From Pseudomonadales bacterium (lineage in GTDB: Bacteria > Pseudomonadota > Gammaproteobacteria > Pseudomonadales > Ketobacteraceae): DNA of 64,000 bases. Location of the stretch: NCBI GenBank assembly GCA_002708905.1, contig PAPM01000024.1, forward strand, positions 62,001-126,000, written 5' to 3'. A program made the position numbers and the translations under genes. The notes under the pieces are model-generated. The model was not told the DNA's origin. It saw nothing but the letters and a program-made list of their open reading frames with translations, and did not search any database. How positions within the stretch are numbered: position 1 is the stretch's first letter; each line of letters starts with the position of its first letter. Of the stretch, positions 12,001 through 20,285 are shown in pieces.

Positions 12001-15000
12001 CCTGTTGGAGCGCTTTAAGCAGCAAGTCAGTAGCCAGCCCGACTTGGTTGCGCTTATCTATCAAGGTGCTACCTTAACCTATCGGCAACTGGATGCACTG
12101 AGTAATCAGGTGGCTCACTTTCTTTTGTCGAAAGGGGTTACCGGGCAGAGTAAAGTGGCCTTGTGCGTTAGCCGTAACCTGAATTTGTTGCCCTTGTTCC
12201 TAGGGGTTGTTAAGTCCGGCGCTGCCTACGTGCCACTGGATGTGAATTATCCTGCGGAGCGCATTGCGTTTATCCTGGAGGATAGCGGCGCCGAGCTCTT
12301 AATAACGGAGTCCTGTGTTCAGGGCCGTTGGGCCCAGGATGGGGCACGACCGAATGCATCCAGCCTGATTCTGGCGGACGATCTCCAGGGCCTGGTGAGC
12401 GGATTCTCCAGCTCGACACCTGAGGTGTCCATTACCCCGGATTCCATCCTTTATTACGTTTACACTTCCGGTTCTACAGGGCAACCCAAAGGCGCCGGTG
12501 TATTTCATCGGGGTGAAGCCAATCTGCTGGATTGGTATCTCGGGCTGTTGCAACCCACCTGTGATGATCGTTTTCTGCTGATCTCCGCCATCGGGTTCGA
12601 TCTGACCCAGAAAAATTTGTTCGCCCCGATCTGCAGTGGCGCGGCATTGGTTCTGCCATCCCAGGAATCCTATGACCCGGATAGTCTGGCTTTGGATATT
12701 CAACAAAATGGCGTCACGATAGTGAATGGTGCGCCTTCCGCCTTTTATCCTTTGATCGATATGCCCGAAAAGATCACCACACTGCGGCATGTGGTGTTGG
12801 GCGGCGAACCCATACGTATTGATCTGATGCGGGGCTGGCTTGCCCATCAAAATCACAGTGCGCAGACAACGCTTACCAATAGCTATGGCCCTACCGAGTG
12901 CAGTGACGTTGTTGCATATCACTCCAGCACCCACTTGGCCGAGGGCTTGGATTCGATCCCAATCGGTAAGCCAGTCGCAAACACCCATCTGTATGTTGTG
13001 AACAAACAGGGTGCCATGATGCCTTTCGGGGCTGCAGGTGAGCTGAGAATCGCAGGCGCCGGTGTTGGCGCCGGATACTGGAACCGGGCTGAACTGAACG
13101 ACGATGTTTTCCTGGATTGTCCTTACCATAACGGCCGTTGGTATCGCACCGGAGATATCTGTCGGCTCAATCATGATATGGAAATCGAATACATTGGACG
13201 TTCTGATTTTCAGGTGAAGCTGCGCGGATTGCGAATCGAACTGGGAGAGATTGATACACAGCTTAAAGCACTTCCCGGTGTCAACGATGCCGTTTCCATT
13301 GTCAGGGACGATTTGCTGATTGGTTACGTACTGAGTGATTCTGTGGTGGACACCGTTCTTGCCAGGGAAGAGTTGGCGAAGCATCTGCCTGAATTTATGG
13401 TGCCCACTGCTATTGTCAGTGTGCCGGTCTGGCCGTTGACCCCCAATGGAAAGATTGATCGCAAAGCCTTGCCCGAACCTGCTCTTAATCAGCAACAGGA
13501 ATTTGTTGCCCCCCGTAATGACAGCGAACAACAAATTGCGGATATCTGGTGCCAGGTTCTCAAGCAAACTGAAATCAGCGTGAAAGCCAACTTTTTTGAA
13601 GCGGGCGGACATTCCCTGTTGGCCACTCAGGTGGTCTCCAGAATCCGCAAAGCGTTTGATGTGGAGATTTCGGTCAGGGCGCTGTTTGAAGCTCCCACCA
13701 TTGAAAAACTGGTGCGATACATCAGTACGGCCTCAACCCAGGGCGTGGACGCGCCACCACTGGTGGCTTTGGACCCACCGAACCGGGACACATTGTCTTT
13801 TGCGCAGTACCGGTTGTGGTTTGTGGATCAGTTAAACCAGGGGAGCAGTGAATACAACCTGCCATCGGCGCTGAAGATTTCGGGCCCATTGAATGTGGAC
13901 GTGCTGGATCGTGTGTTCGGTGAAATCATCGCCCGGCATGAGGTGTTGCGCACGAATTTTGGCGAGGCCGACGGTGTCCCTCAGCTACTGGTCCATGATC
14001 CCAAACCCTGGCGTTCAGAGATTTATGACCTGACGGCTTTGTCTGACGCTGAACAACAGAGTCGAATCACGCAATTGGTGGATGACGACGCGGCCCGTGT
14101 CTACGATCTGCAGCACGATGCATTGATCAGCACAGCCATCATCAAGCTCGCGGCAGACAGTCATATTCTGCTGCTGAATATGCACCACATTATTTCAGAC
14201 GGCTGGTCGTTAGGTGTCCTGGTTCAGGAAATTCAGGCGCTGTATCCGGCATTCTCTGCCAATCAATCGTCGCCGTTGCCGCCGCTCCCGATCCAGTATT
14301 CTGACTTCGCTGTCTGGCAACGCAACTGGTTGCAGGGAGAAACGCTGGATAACCTGCGGGAATATTGGCAGGAGGCTTTGCGTGGTGCGCCGGATGTGCT
14401 GCGTCTGCCCACAGACAAGCCCCGACCCAAGCACCAGACTTTCAACGGCGCCCACTATTCATTGGGACTAGGCAAGGCGTTGTCACAAAAGCTAAACCGG
14501 TTCTGTGAGCAGAACGATCTCACGCCCTTTATGGTGTTGATGGGGGCCTATCAGATTATGCTGTCCCGTTATGCGGGACAAAGGGACATCTGTGTGGGCA
14601 TCCCCATCGCCGGGCGCAATCGTGCGGAGCTGGAAGGGCTGATCGGCTTTTTCATTAACGGTTTGGTGATCCGGACCCGTATGGAGGACAACCCATCCGC
14701 AGAGGAATACCTGCAGCAGGTTAAAGAAGTGGCATTGGGCGCTTACGCGCACCAGGACATGCCGGCGGATCTTCTGCTGGATGCCATTAAAATGGAGCGT
14801 ACCGCCGACACCTCTCCAGGAGCGCAGATAGGCTTCGCCTTGCAGAATGTTTCCCAGGAAGATCTCCATGCAGAAACAGCAGGGTTGAGCATAGAAACCG
14901 TACCCAGAGAACACAAAACGGCAAAATACGAGTTGTCGTTGATTCTGCAGGAATCGGATGACGGATTCGGTGGTGTATTTGAGTACAATACCGATCTGTT

Positions 15001-18000
15001 CCTTGAATCCACTATTACAAGGATGACCAGCCACTTCACCCAGTTGGTGAGTGAGCTAATTGATCATCCGGACTACATGATCGATCAGCTGCCCATGTTC
15101 CCGCTGGACAGCCTGCACAGCCTGCTCAATCTGGATCCGGCTGAATGCGAACTGCGTGTTCTGTCCCCAATGCAGCGGGACATGTATCTGGACACCCTGC
15201 TGGAACCTGACACTTTAAAAAACAGTCTTGGTTACCACTTTATTACCGACGGTGAGTTTGATGTTGACTTATGGGTGCAGGCGAGCAAACAACTTGTTGC
15301 GCAATATCCGCTGTTAAAGGCCACCATCCAACGTTCCGATCTGCCCTATACTGACGTCGCCTATCTCAAGATTCCGTATGTTAAAGAGCCTGCGCTTGAT
15401 CTCACTGTAGAGGATTGGAGCGACCGCGATACCTCCGATGAAGCCGCAGCGCAATTTGCCCAGAGTCTGATCTGGCGACCCTATGATGTGCACGGCGAAC
15501 TTAGCCAGTATTATGTTTACAAGCTCAATGCCGGTCGTCATCTGGTGGTCTTCAGGATGAACCACATTGTGCTCGATGGCGCCGGTATGGCGGTACACCT
15601 GATGAACTCAATTGCTTGCGCGGAAGCACTGCAGTCCGGACAAGCCTACCAGCCCGCGCCCGACATTTTCGATCAGTACGTGGAAGACAACAGTCGTCGC
15701 ACCGACAGTTCCGCAGTGGTTCGCTATTGGAAGGAGCAAAGTAAAACGCTGGAGGCACTGGATTTTTCCTTGCCACCGGGTAGCCAGGGTTCCGGGACCC
15801 GTGTAGAACAGTCGTTACGCCTGTCAGACGCCCATTGGCAGAGGTTACAAACCTACTGTCGTGACAACAGAATTACCCCTTCGCTTTACTTTAAAGCCCT
15901 GTATGGCCTGTTGATTAACGCCTATTGCCGAGGTGAAGACGACTTTTATGTGTCGGAAGTGGTAGGCGGTCGTGTTGGACAGCACAAGCGGGCCTTCGGT
16001 AATTATTTTCAGGTGATGCCGGTGGTGTTTCCCAAGGAACTGTTTGTTGGACATTCCCGCGTCACCGCCTTATTTGATCATATTCGTCAGTATCGAAAAT
16101 CGCTGCGTGCCAATGCCAATATTTCGTTGTTGGCCCAGCGTCGCTTGCTGCCCCAGGGGCGGCTGCATTTCATGTTTAATTATTACAACTTCATTCCGAC
16201 CACCACCTTGTTCGGCACCGAAATCAAATTGAAAGCCTATCCCCAGGTTCAGGACGGGCCGGTGCAATTTGTGGTACATGAACAGGATGGCTGTCTGGAC
16301 CTCAATCTCATCTATCTTGATGACTTGTTTGCCGACTTGAATTTTCTGCAACGCATGGCGCAATTGAGCGAACAGATATTGGGCGGCGTTATGGATGTTC
16401 ATGGGTTGGAACTACGCCTGGCGAAAGAACAGCCCTTGACGGCCGCTGCCACGAACTGCAACACAACTTTTACCATGGCAACGGTGGTTCATGGCTTTCT
16501 GCAACAGGCGGAAGCAACCCCGGACGCTGTCGCAGTCAAACACGGCAACACCCAGTTGACCTATCGGCAGCTAAATCAGCAGTCTTCCGGCTTGGCCGCG
16601 CACTTGGTGGAGCAGGGCGTGCAACCGGGCTCTCGAGTGGGCATCTGTCTTGATCGCAGCGTGGATATGTTGGTATCCGTGTTGGCGGTATTGAAATGTG
16701 GCGCTGCTTATGTGCCTATGGATTCCAATTATCCAGCAGAACGCCTGGCCTATATCCTGGAAGACTCTTCTGCACCGGTGCTGATTACCCAGCAATGTGT
16801 ACGTGACCGAATCCAGGATGCTATCTCCGGTAAGTCCTGCAATGCCCTGGAGCTGGATAAGGACACCGCTTGGCGCGATTATGCCGAGGACAGGGTTCCT
16901 CAGATGCCGAACGGTCATGATGGCATCTATGTCATTTATACCTCTGGTTCCACCGGGCAACCCAAAGGCGCTCAGGTGACCCATGCAGGGGAAGTCAATC
17001 TGCAATCCTGGTATGTGAATGATCTGGGTATCAATGCAGATGACCGGTTCCTGCTGATCAGCGCGTTTGGCTTTGATCTGACGCAGAAAAACCTGTTTGC
17101 GCCATTGCTGGTGGGCGCGACTCTCGTGATTCCGGAGATGGAGGACTTCGACCTGAACCAGGTGGCAAACACAATTGCCGCTGAGCAGATTACCGTGGTG
17201 AACTGTGCGCCCAGTGCTTTCTATCCCATTGTTGAAGACAGCGCCATGGCGGGCTATCCGTTCTCCAGTTTGCGTTATCTGATCCTGGGCGGGGAGCCGA
17301 TTCGGCTTGATGCCTTGCAGGCCTGGTTGGATCAGTCCGGTTGTAAATTGATTAACAGCTATGGGCCGACGGAATGTACTGATGTCGTGGCCTACCATAT
17401 TTTCGACCGGCAGACCGATGGTTCCAGCCTTCCTATTGGTAAAGCAATTGCCGGGGCGGATTTGTACGTGGTCGACAGTGCGGATCATATTCTGCCTGCC
17501 GGTATTGTCGGTGAGTTATGTATTGCCGGTGATTGCGTGGGCTTGGGTTACGTCAACAAGCCGCAGCTTACCTCAGCGGTATTTCAGCAGAATCCCTATG
17601 GCGATGGGCTTTGGTATCGTACCGGCGATTTAGTGCGGCAGCGTCCTGATGGGGCCATTGACTACATCGGCCGCAAAGACTTCCAGGTCAAAATCCGTGG
17701 CTTGCGTATTGAACTTGGTGAAATAGAGACGGCCCTGAAAAAACTGCCGGGCGTCGTGGACAGCCTGACCCTGGTACGCAATGAACAGCTGATTGCCTAC
17801 GTGGTAGCCAATGAATCGCAATCCACTGAACAGGTGAGGGTACGGCTAAGGCAGGCCCTGCCGGAATATATGGTGCCAGCTGTCGTCATGACGCTACCCA
17901 GTTGGCCGTTGACGCCGAATGGCAAGATCGACCGCAAAGCACTTCCGGATCCGGATCATACCGGGCGACCGGCCTATGTGGCGCCGCGCAACGAAACTGA

Positions 18001-18280
18001 AGAAAAACTGGTCGAAATCTGGCGCGAGGTGCTGGGTGTAGACAAGATCGGTGTGCACGACAGTTTCTTCGATCTTGGGGGGCATTCATTGCTGGCCGCG
18101 AGAGCGGTGGCGAAGTTCAGGCAGGTGTTTGAGGTGGATATCCAGCTGAGGTCACTGTTTGAGCTGCACACGGTGGCCGATATTGCCCAGTACCTGGATA
18201 CCATGAAGTGGGCTGCACAAACGGCTGAGCAGGTGAGTAGCGGGCAGACTGAAGCAGGCAGGGACGAAGGTTTTCTGTAA
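9095..18280 (+). CDS. NRPS2: docking-C-C*-A-T-C-C*-A-T
   Basis: Two-module synthetase of 3061 residues, translationally coupled to NRPS1. Residues 1-52 form a TubC_N-type docking domain. Module 4: C (75-500, HHIVTDGWS), a second condensation-like domain C* (530-937, HHSIFDG), A (970-1460), T (AGGHSL). Module 5: C (1566-2000, HHIISDGWS), C* (2019-2430, with NHIVLDG in place of HHxxxDG), A (2461-2950), T (LGGHSL). Both A domains carry GFDLTQKN. Hand-read codes are DLKNVGSDVK and DLKNIGSDVK, which I cannot assign to a known residue. The first C has the QQRLWF signature and the second the related YRLWF form, both of the LCL type, so the incoming residues are expected to be L. The C-terminus ends DEGFL, like the other donor tails here. 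There is no E, methyltransferase or TE domain. The unusual point is two condensation-fold domains in each module. Confidence 0.97.
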   Translation: MTVYELMAKLGAAGIKLWVEEGQLKFKAPKGALTPDLKQNLIDNKQAVIAFLSEAKVGESGGDSQIPLADRSQPVPLSHAQQRLWFIEQLTPGSSTFHIPAALYLTGILDIQALERAFLKLVQRHEALRTVFLQEGEEPCQVVREMERFSIPFESLTELPESERLAEVKSRVEREVRTSFNLNEGPLIRARLYKLDDNKHGLIVTMHHIVTDGWSMGIFVREISALYAAERMGAAAPLPELQIQYPDFAAWQREWLHGDELERQLGYWRRNLDHAPAQLALPFDRPRPALQTLNGATRHLQLNDSIVTKLRAVAREFDTTLYVVMLTAYKVVLSKWAQQSDICVGMPIAGRTRAEVEGLIGFFVNTLVIRSQFGSNPTFRELLAQVKEKVLGAQGHQDVPFEAIVEELNTPRNLSFSPLYQVALSLTSGDGTAKKAVVGGLEIEPMPIDLVAARLDMTMMLVDHGSSVDGMLEYNTDLFNAATIELFISHFERVLELFGNNLDTSVAALQLYDNKTLLEKLGHAQGAETVLPLSPMQRDFCLDSLRDPDSNRNSIGYFARLPDVDCADASITGKIRDALQSVANANPFLRSRVIPSALPGSDALYQSILEQDSVHFEILDWSGSTGPEHELREKLTALALPGWNVESVQLIRHYLVKADSDQCYLVVAAHHSIFDGISKLRHFQQFAQAFNGEALRSVSTSEISGWLVERTSKTDRAGGLAYWSGELADYEPPATRKHQVGATVVQNWLLSGESHQQLLDWCKKHAVSTANYLRTLYALTLQQCYYHSDEFVLVDAAGGREASSRDWVGCAFQFTPYVQHKTQAAGVIELLQQNRAWKKTVGDAQYLSMLARSSLLSRDALEFQFNYRLPDITQSVPWLGQQTVIHPVQPDNAGTVKLLVTPDASSIDLRLSYHDAEFEGFKLLQRMQQVHAQIQAGATELQALKWLLPDEETKLRGFAEGVEQPIGPNLLERFKQQVSSQPDLVALIYQGATLTYRQLDALSNQVAHFLLSKGVTGQSKVALCVSRNLNLLPLFLGVVKSGAAYVPLDVNYPAERIAFILEDSGAELLITESCVQGRWAQDGARPNASSLILADDLQGLVSGFSSSTPEVSITPDSILYYVYTSGSTGQPKGAGVFHRGEANLLDWYLGLLQPTCDDRFLLISAIGFDLTQKNLFAPICSGAALVLPSQESYDPDSLALDIQQNGVTIVNGAPSAFYPLIDMPEKITTLRHVVLGGEPIRIDLMRGWLAHQNHSAQTTLTNSYGPTECSDVVAYHSSTHLAEGLDSIPIGKPVANTHLYVVNKQGAMMPFGAAGELRIAGAGVGAGYWNRAELNDDVFLDCPYHNGRWYRTGDICRLNHDMEIEYIGRSDFQVKLRGLRIELGEIDTQLKALPGVNDAVSIVRDDLLIGYVLSDSVVDTVLAREELAKHLPEFMVPTAIVSVPVWPLTPNGKIDRKALPEPALNQQQEFVAPRNDSEQQIADIWCQVLKQTEISVKANFFEAGGHSLLATQVVSRIRKAFDVEISVRALFEAPTIEKLVRYISTASTQGVDAPPLVALDPPNRDTLSFAQYRLWFVDQLNQGSSEYNLPSALKISGPLNVDVLDRVFGEIIARHEVLRTNFGEADGVPQLLVHDPKPWRSEIYDLTALSDAEQQSRITQLVDDDAARVYDLQHDALISTAIIKLAADSHILLLNMHHIISDGWSLGVLVQEIQALYPAFSANQSSPLPPLPIQYSDFAVWQRNWLQGETLDNLREYWQEALRGAPDVLRLPTDKPRPKHQTFNGAHYSLGLGKALSQKLNRFCEQNDLTPFMVLMGAYQIMLSRYAGQRDICVGIPIAGRNRAELEGLIGFFINGLVIRTRMEDNPSAEEYLQQVKEVALGAYAHQDMPADLLLDAIKMERTADTSPGAQIGFALQNVSQEDLHAETAGLSIETVPREHKTAKYELSLILQESDDGFGGVFEYNTDLFLESTITRMTSHFTQLVSELIDHPDYMIDQLPMFPLDSLHSLLNLDPAECELRVLSPMQRDMYLDTLLEPDTLKNSLGYHFITDGEFDVDLWVQASKQLVAQYPLLKATIQRSDLPYTDVAYLKIPYVKEPALDLTVEDWSDRDTSDEAAAQFAQSLIWRPYDVHGELSQYYVYKLNAGRHLVVFRMNHIVLDGAGMAVHLMNSIACAEALQSGQAYQPAPDIFDQYVEDNSRRTDSSAVVRYWKEQSKTLEALDFSLPPGSQGSGTRVEQSLRLSDAHWQRLQTYCRDNRITPSLYFKALYGLLINAYCRGEDDFYVSEVVGGRVGQHKRAFGNYFQVMPVVFPKELFVGHSRVTALFDHIRQYRKSLRANANISLLAQRRLLPQGRLHFMFNYYNFIPTTTLFGTEIKLKAYPQVQDGPVQFVVHEQDGCLDLNLIYLDDLFADLNFLQRMAQLSEQILGGVMDVHGLELRLAKEQPLTAAATNCNTTFTMATVVHGFLQQAEATPDAVAVKHGNTQLTYRQLNQQSSGLAAHLVEQGVQPGSRVGICLDRSVDMLVSVLAVLKCGAAYVPMDSNYPAERLAYILEDSSAPVLITQQCVRDRIQDAISGKSCNALELDKDTAWRDYAEDRVPQMPNGHDGIYVIYTSGSTGQPKGAQVTHAGEVNLQSWYVNDLGINADDRFLLISAFGFDLTQKNLFAPLLVGATLVIPEMEDFDLNQVANTIAAEQITVVNCAPSAFYPIVEDSAMAGYPFSSLRYLILGGEPIRLDALQAWLDQSGCKLINSYGPTECTDVVAYHIFDRQTDGSSLPIGKAIAGADLYVVDSADHILPAGIVGELCIAGDCVGLGYVNKPQLTSAVFQQNPYGDGLWYRTGDLVRQRPDGAIDYIGRKDFQVKIRGLRIELGEIETALKKLPGVVDSLTLVRNEQLIAYVVANESQSTEQVRVRLRQALPEYMVPAVVMTLPSWPLTPNGKIDRKALPDPDHTGRPAYVAPRNETEEKLVEIWREVLGVDKIGVHDSFFDLGGHSLLAARAVAKFRQVFEVDIQLRSLFELHTVADIAQYLDTMKWAAQTAEQVSSGQTEAGRDEGFL
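10681..11905 (+). other. C* domain of module 4 (inserted condensation-like domain)
   Basis: Condensation-fold domain lying between the normal C and the A domain of module 4. It starts with LPLSPMQRDFCLDSL and has an intact HHSIFDG motif at 11102-11122. It lacks the WS residues that follow HHxxxDG in the first C domain. Boundaries are approximate. Confidence 0.8.
15151..16385 (+). other. C* domain of module 5, first His replaced
   Basis: Second condensation-like domain of module 5, starting VLSPMQRDMYLDTL. The active-site motif at 15560-15580 reads NHIVLDG: the first His is Asn, while the second His (catalytic in true C domains) and the DG remain. Boundaries are approximate. Confidence 0.8.
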
Positions 18281-18379
18281 GATTCAGGAAGCGGTACAAC
18301 AATTCCGTCTGCAGGGGGTCATAGAGGTTATACTTGGTTAGGAAGAATAACTAAAACTCTAAGCGATTTAGGTGTTATC

Positions 18380-20161
18380 GTGGAGGCGACCCGCTGTTAT
18401 AGCTTGGCCTGGTTGTGGACATTCGTCATGTTGATGCATGCCGCGGCCGCCTTTGGCGAGCCTGAATATAGCATTACAGAAATTGCGGTCTTTGAGCAGC
18501 GGGATGAATCGGCCAATCCTGTTGCCACCAAAAATGCAGAGCAACTCAGGCAACTGTTTGAGTTTAAAAGGGAAACTACCGGTACCAACAAGGGTTATGC
18601 CTTTTCTCCCCATTGGGTCTTGATAGCAGTTGATGATGCCGTAGGTCGATGGCCTGCAAAGGGCGAATTGTGGCTCCAATACGGGTATCCGCCCGTTGAT
18701 TTCATTACCGTATATGCGTCCAATGGAAGTGGTTGGGTCCAGATTGGCAGCACAGGGGACCAATCACCCTGGAAAACCCGCCAGCGCCAAGGCCCCAATT
18801 ATTATTTCCTGATACCTCCCGGCACCACAGATGTTCTGGTTCGTTTACAGACCATTGGCTCACTTCAGTTCCCCTTTACGTTTTATTCTGGCGACCAGCT
18901 GGATCAGTCCCTTCTGGACGGAGCGGTGGTTAACGGGCTGTTTTTCGGCGCCCTGATCATCATGATTTTCTATAACCTGTTCGTGTTTTTAATGGCCAGG
19001 GACCCGGCCTACCTGTATTACGTCATTCTCTTATCCGCCATAACAGTCTTCAAGTTAGCGGTTACCGGATATGGTGGAATGTACTTCTGGAAGGAAGACC
19101 CGGCCTGGATAAATGGTCATATCCAGCCTATCTCAGTCGGTGTCTGCCTGACTTTTGTCGTGCTCTTTACGCGGCGTATGCTGGATATCCGCACTTTGAG
19201 CGCCAAACTGGATCTGGTGTTGGTGATTGCATGCTGGGGCAGTGCGCTTGTGGCTGTGACGGGGTTCTTTGTATCCCGCGGTATCATGGTTATAGTCACC
19301 TCCACCTGGCCGTCGTTGGTGGTGTTGGTGGTGATCGCCGCCGGAGTGCTTGCCTTGGTGAAAAATCAGTTGGGCTCGCGGATCTTCGTTGCCGCCTGGG
19401 GGGCCGGCCTGGTGGGGGCGGTATTGTTCTCCGCGCAGCAGCAGGGCTGGCTGCCGGCTAATGAGCTGACGGTGAACTCGCTGAAACTGGGTATTGTGTT
19501 AAATGTCGTGCTGCTTTCCTTTGCCTTGGCTTCCCAGATCCGTAAATTACGCAATGAAAAGGAAAACTATGAGAAAGAAGCCAAGCAGAATTATGAGTTG
19601 GCTTTGGTGGACGCCCTGACCGGCATACCCAATCGTCGCGCCTTTGATGAGCGGCTGGAGCGGGAAATTGAACGGGCGCGCCGGGATAACCGGCCCATCG
19701 CATTGATGATGATCGACGTGGATTACTTCAAGAATTTTAATGACGCCTACGGCCACCAGCAGGGTGATGACACCCTGGTGCGGGCTGCACTGATTATGCG
19801 GAATTGTCTGCGGCGGCCTTCAGACAGCCTGTTTCGCTATGGTGGGGAGGAGTTCAGTGTGGTGCTCCCGGACACGGATGAAGCGGGTGCCCGCCATACC
19901 GGGGACCGGGTAATGAGTGCTATCCGCAAACTGGCGATTCCCCACAGTGAAAGCCCTTTCAAGCATGTTACCGTCAGCATAGGGGTAGCCGTCGCCAAAA
20001 ATGCTAATATTGAAGCTGAGGATTTTATCCAGATTGCCGATCAGGCACTCTATCAGGCGAAGCGGAAAGGGCGTAACACCCTGGTTTTGACCGAGCAACG
20101 AGAGAACCCGGTGGTTAATATTGGCGATTATTTCAAAAACACACCAAAAGACACTCTGTAA
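18380..20161 (+). CDS. 7TMR-DISM membrane diguanylate cyclase (GGDEF)
   Basis: Membrane sensor that would make cyclic di-GMP from two GTP. The N-terminal signal segment (about 8-25) is followed by a periplasmic DISM-type sensing domain to about 175. Seven predicted membrane helices span about 183-385, then comes a short charged coiled linker (386-408) and a GGDEF domain (409-575). The active site reads GGEEF (488-492). An RxxD inhibitory site (R479-D482) lies five residues upstream, so product feedback is expected. The start is a GTG with AGG seven bases upstream. The gene sits on the same strand between NRPS2 (99-nt gap) and NRPS3 (124-nt gap), an unusual place for such a protein. It may link peptide production to surface or biofilm state, but this is inferred from position only. 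The ligand of the DISM domain is unknown. Confidence 0.95.
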   Translation: MEATRCYSLAWLWTFVMLMHAAAAFGEPEYSITEIAVFEQRDESANPVATKNAEQLRQLFEFKRETTGTNKGYAFSPHWVLIAVDDAVGRWPAKGELWLQYGYPPVDFITVYASNGSGWVQIGSTGDQSPWKTRQRQGPNYYFLIPPGTTDVLVRLQTIGSLQFPFTFYSGDQLDQSLLDGAVVNGLFFGALIIMIFYNLFVFLMARDPAYLYYVILLSAITVFKLAVTGYGGMYFWKEDPAWINGHIQPISVGVCLTFVVLFTRRMLDIRTLSAKLDLVLVIACWGSALVAVTGFFVSRGIMVIVTSTWPSLVVLVVIAAGVLALVKNQLGSRIFVAAWGAGLVGAVLFSAQQQGWLPANELTVNSLKLGIVLNVVLLSFALASQIRKLRNEKENYEKEAKQNYELALVDALTGIPNRRAFDERLEREIERARRDNRPIALMMIDVDYFKNFNDAYGHQQGDDTLVRAALIMRNCLRRPSDSLFRYGGEEFSVVLPDTDEAGARHTGDRVMSAIRKLAIPHSESPFKHVTVSIGVAVAKNANIEAEDFIQIADQALYQAKRKGRNTLVLTEQRENPVVNIGDYFKNTPKDTL

Positions 20162-20248
20162 CCCCTTTAAACTTCCCGATAAATCCACGAAAATTAACAG
20201 TTTACCTCATCCTGATCAGCACGCACCGCGTCAGGCGTAAACGGTACG

Positions 20249-20254
20249 TATACT
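20249..20254 (+). promoter_or_regulatory. possible -10 element upstream of NRPS3
   Basis: A TATACT hexamer lies 31 nt before the NRPS3 start, in the 124-nt gap after the GGDEF gene. I see no convincing -35 at 16-18 nt spacing. The same hexamer occurs at 18329-18334 before the GGDEF gene. This is weak evidence that the cluster has internal promoters. Confidence 0.25.
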
Positions 20255-20285
20255 AATAACAATAACAGCGGAACACAGGAAGAAT

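Noticed and set aside
12299-13612. 437-codon open frame on the - strand
   Set aside because: It lies antisense to the module-4 A domain of NRPS2; the + strand frame has unmistakable domain motifs and the antisense product shows none.
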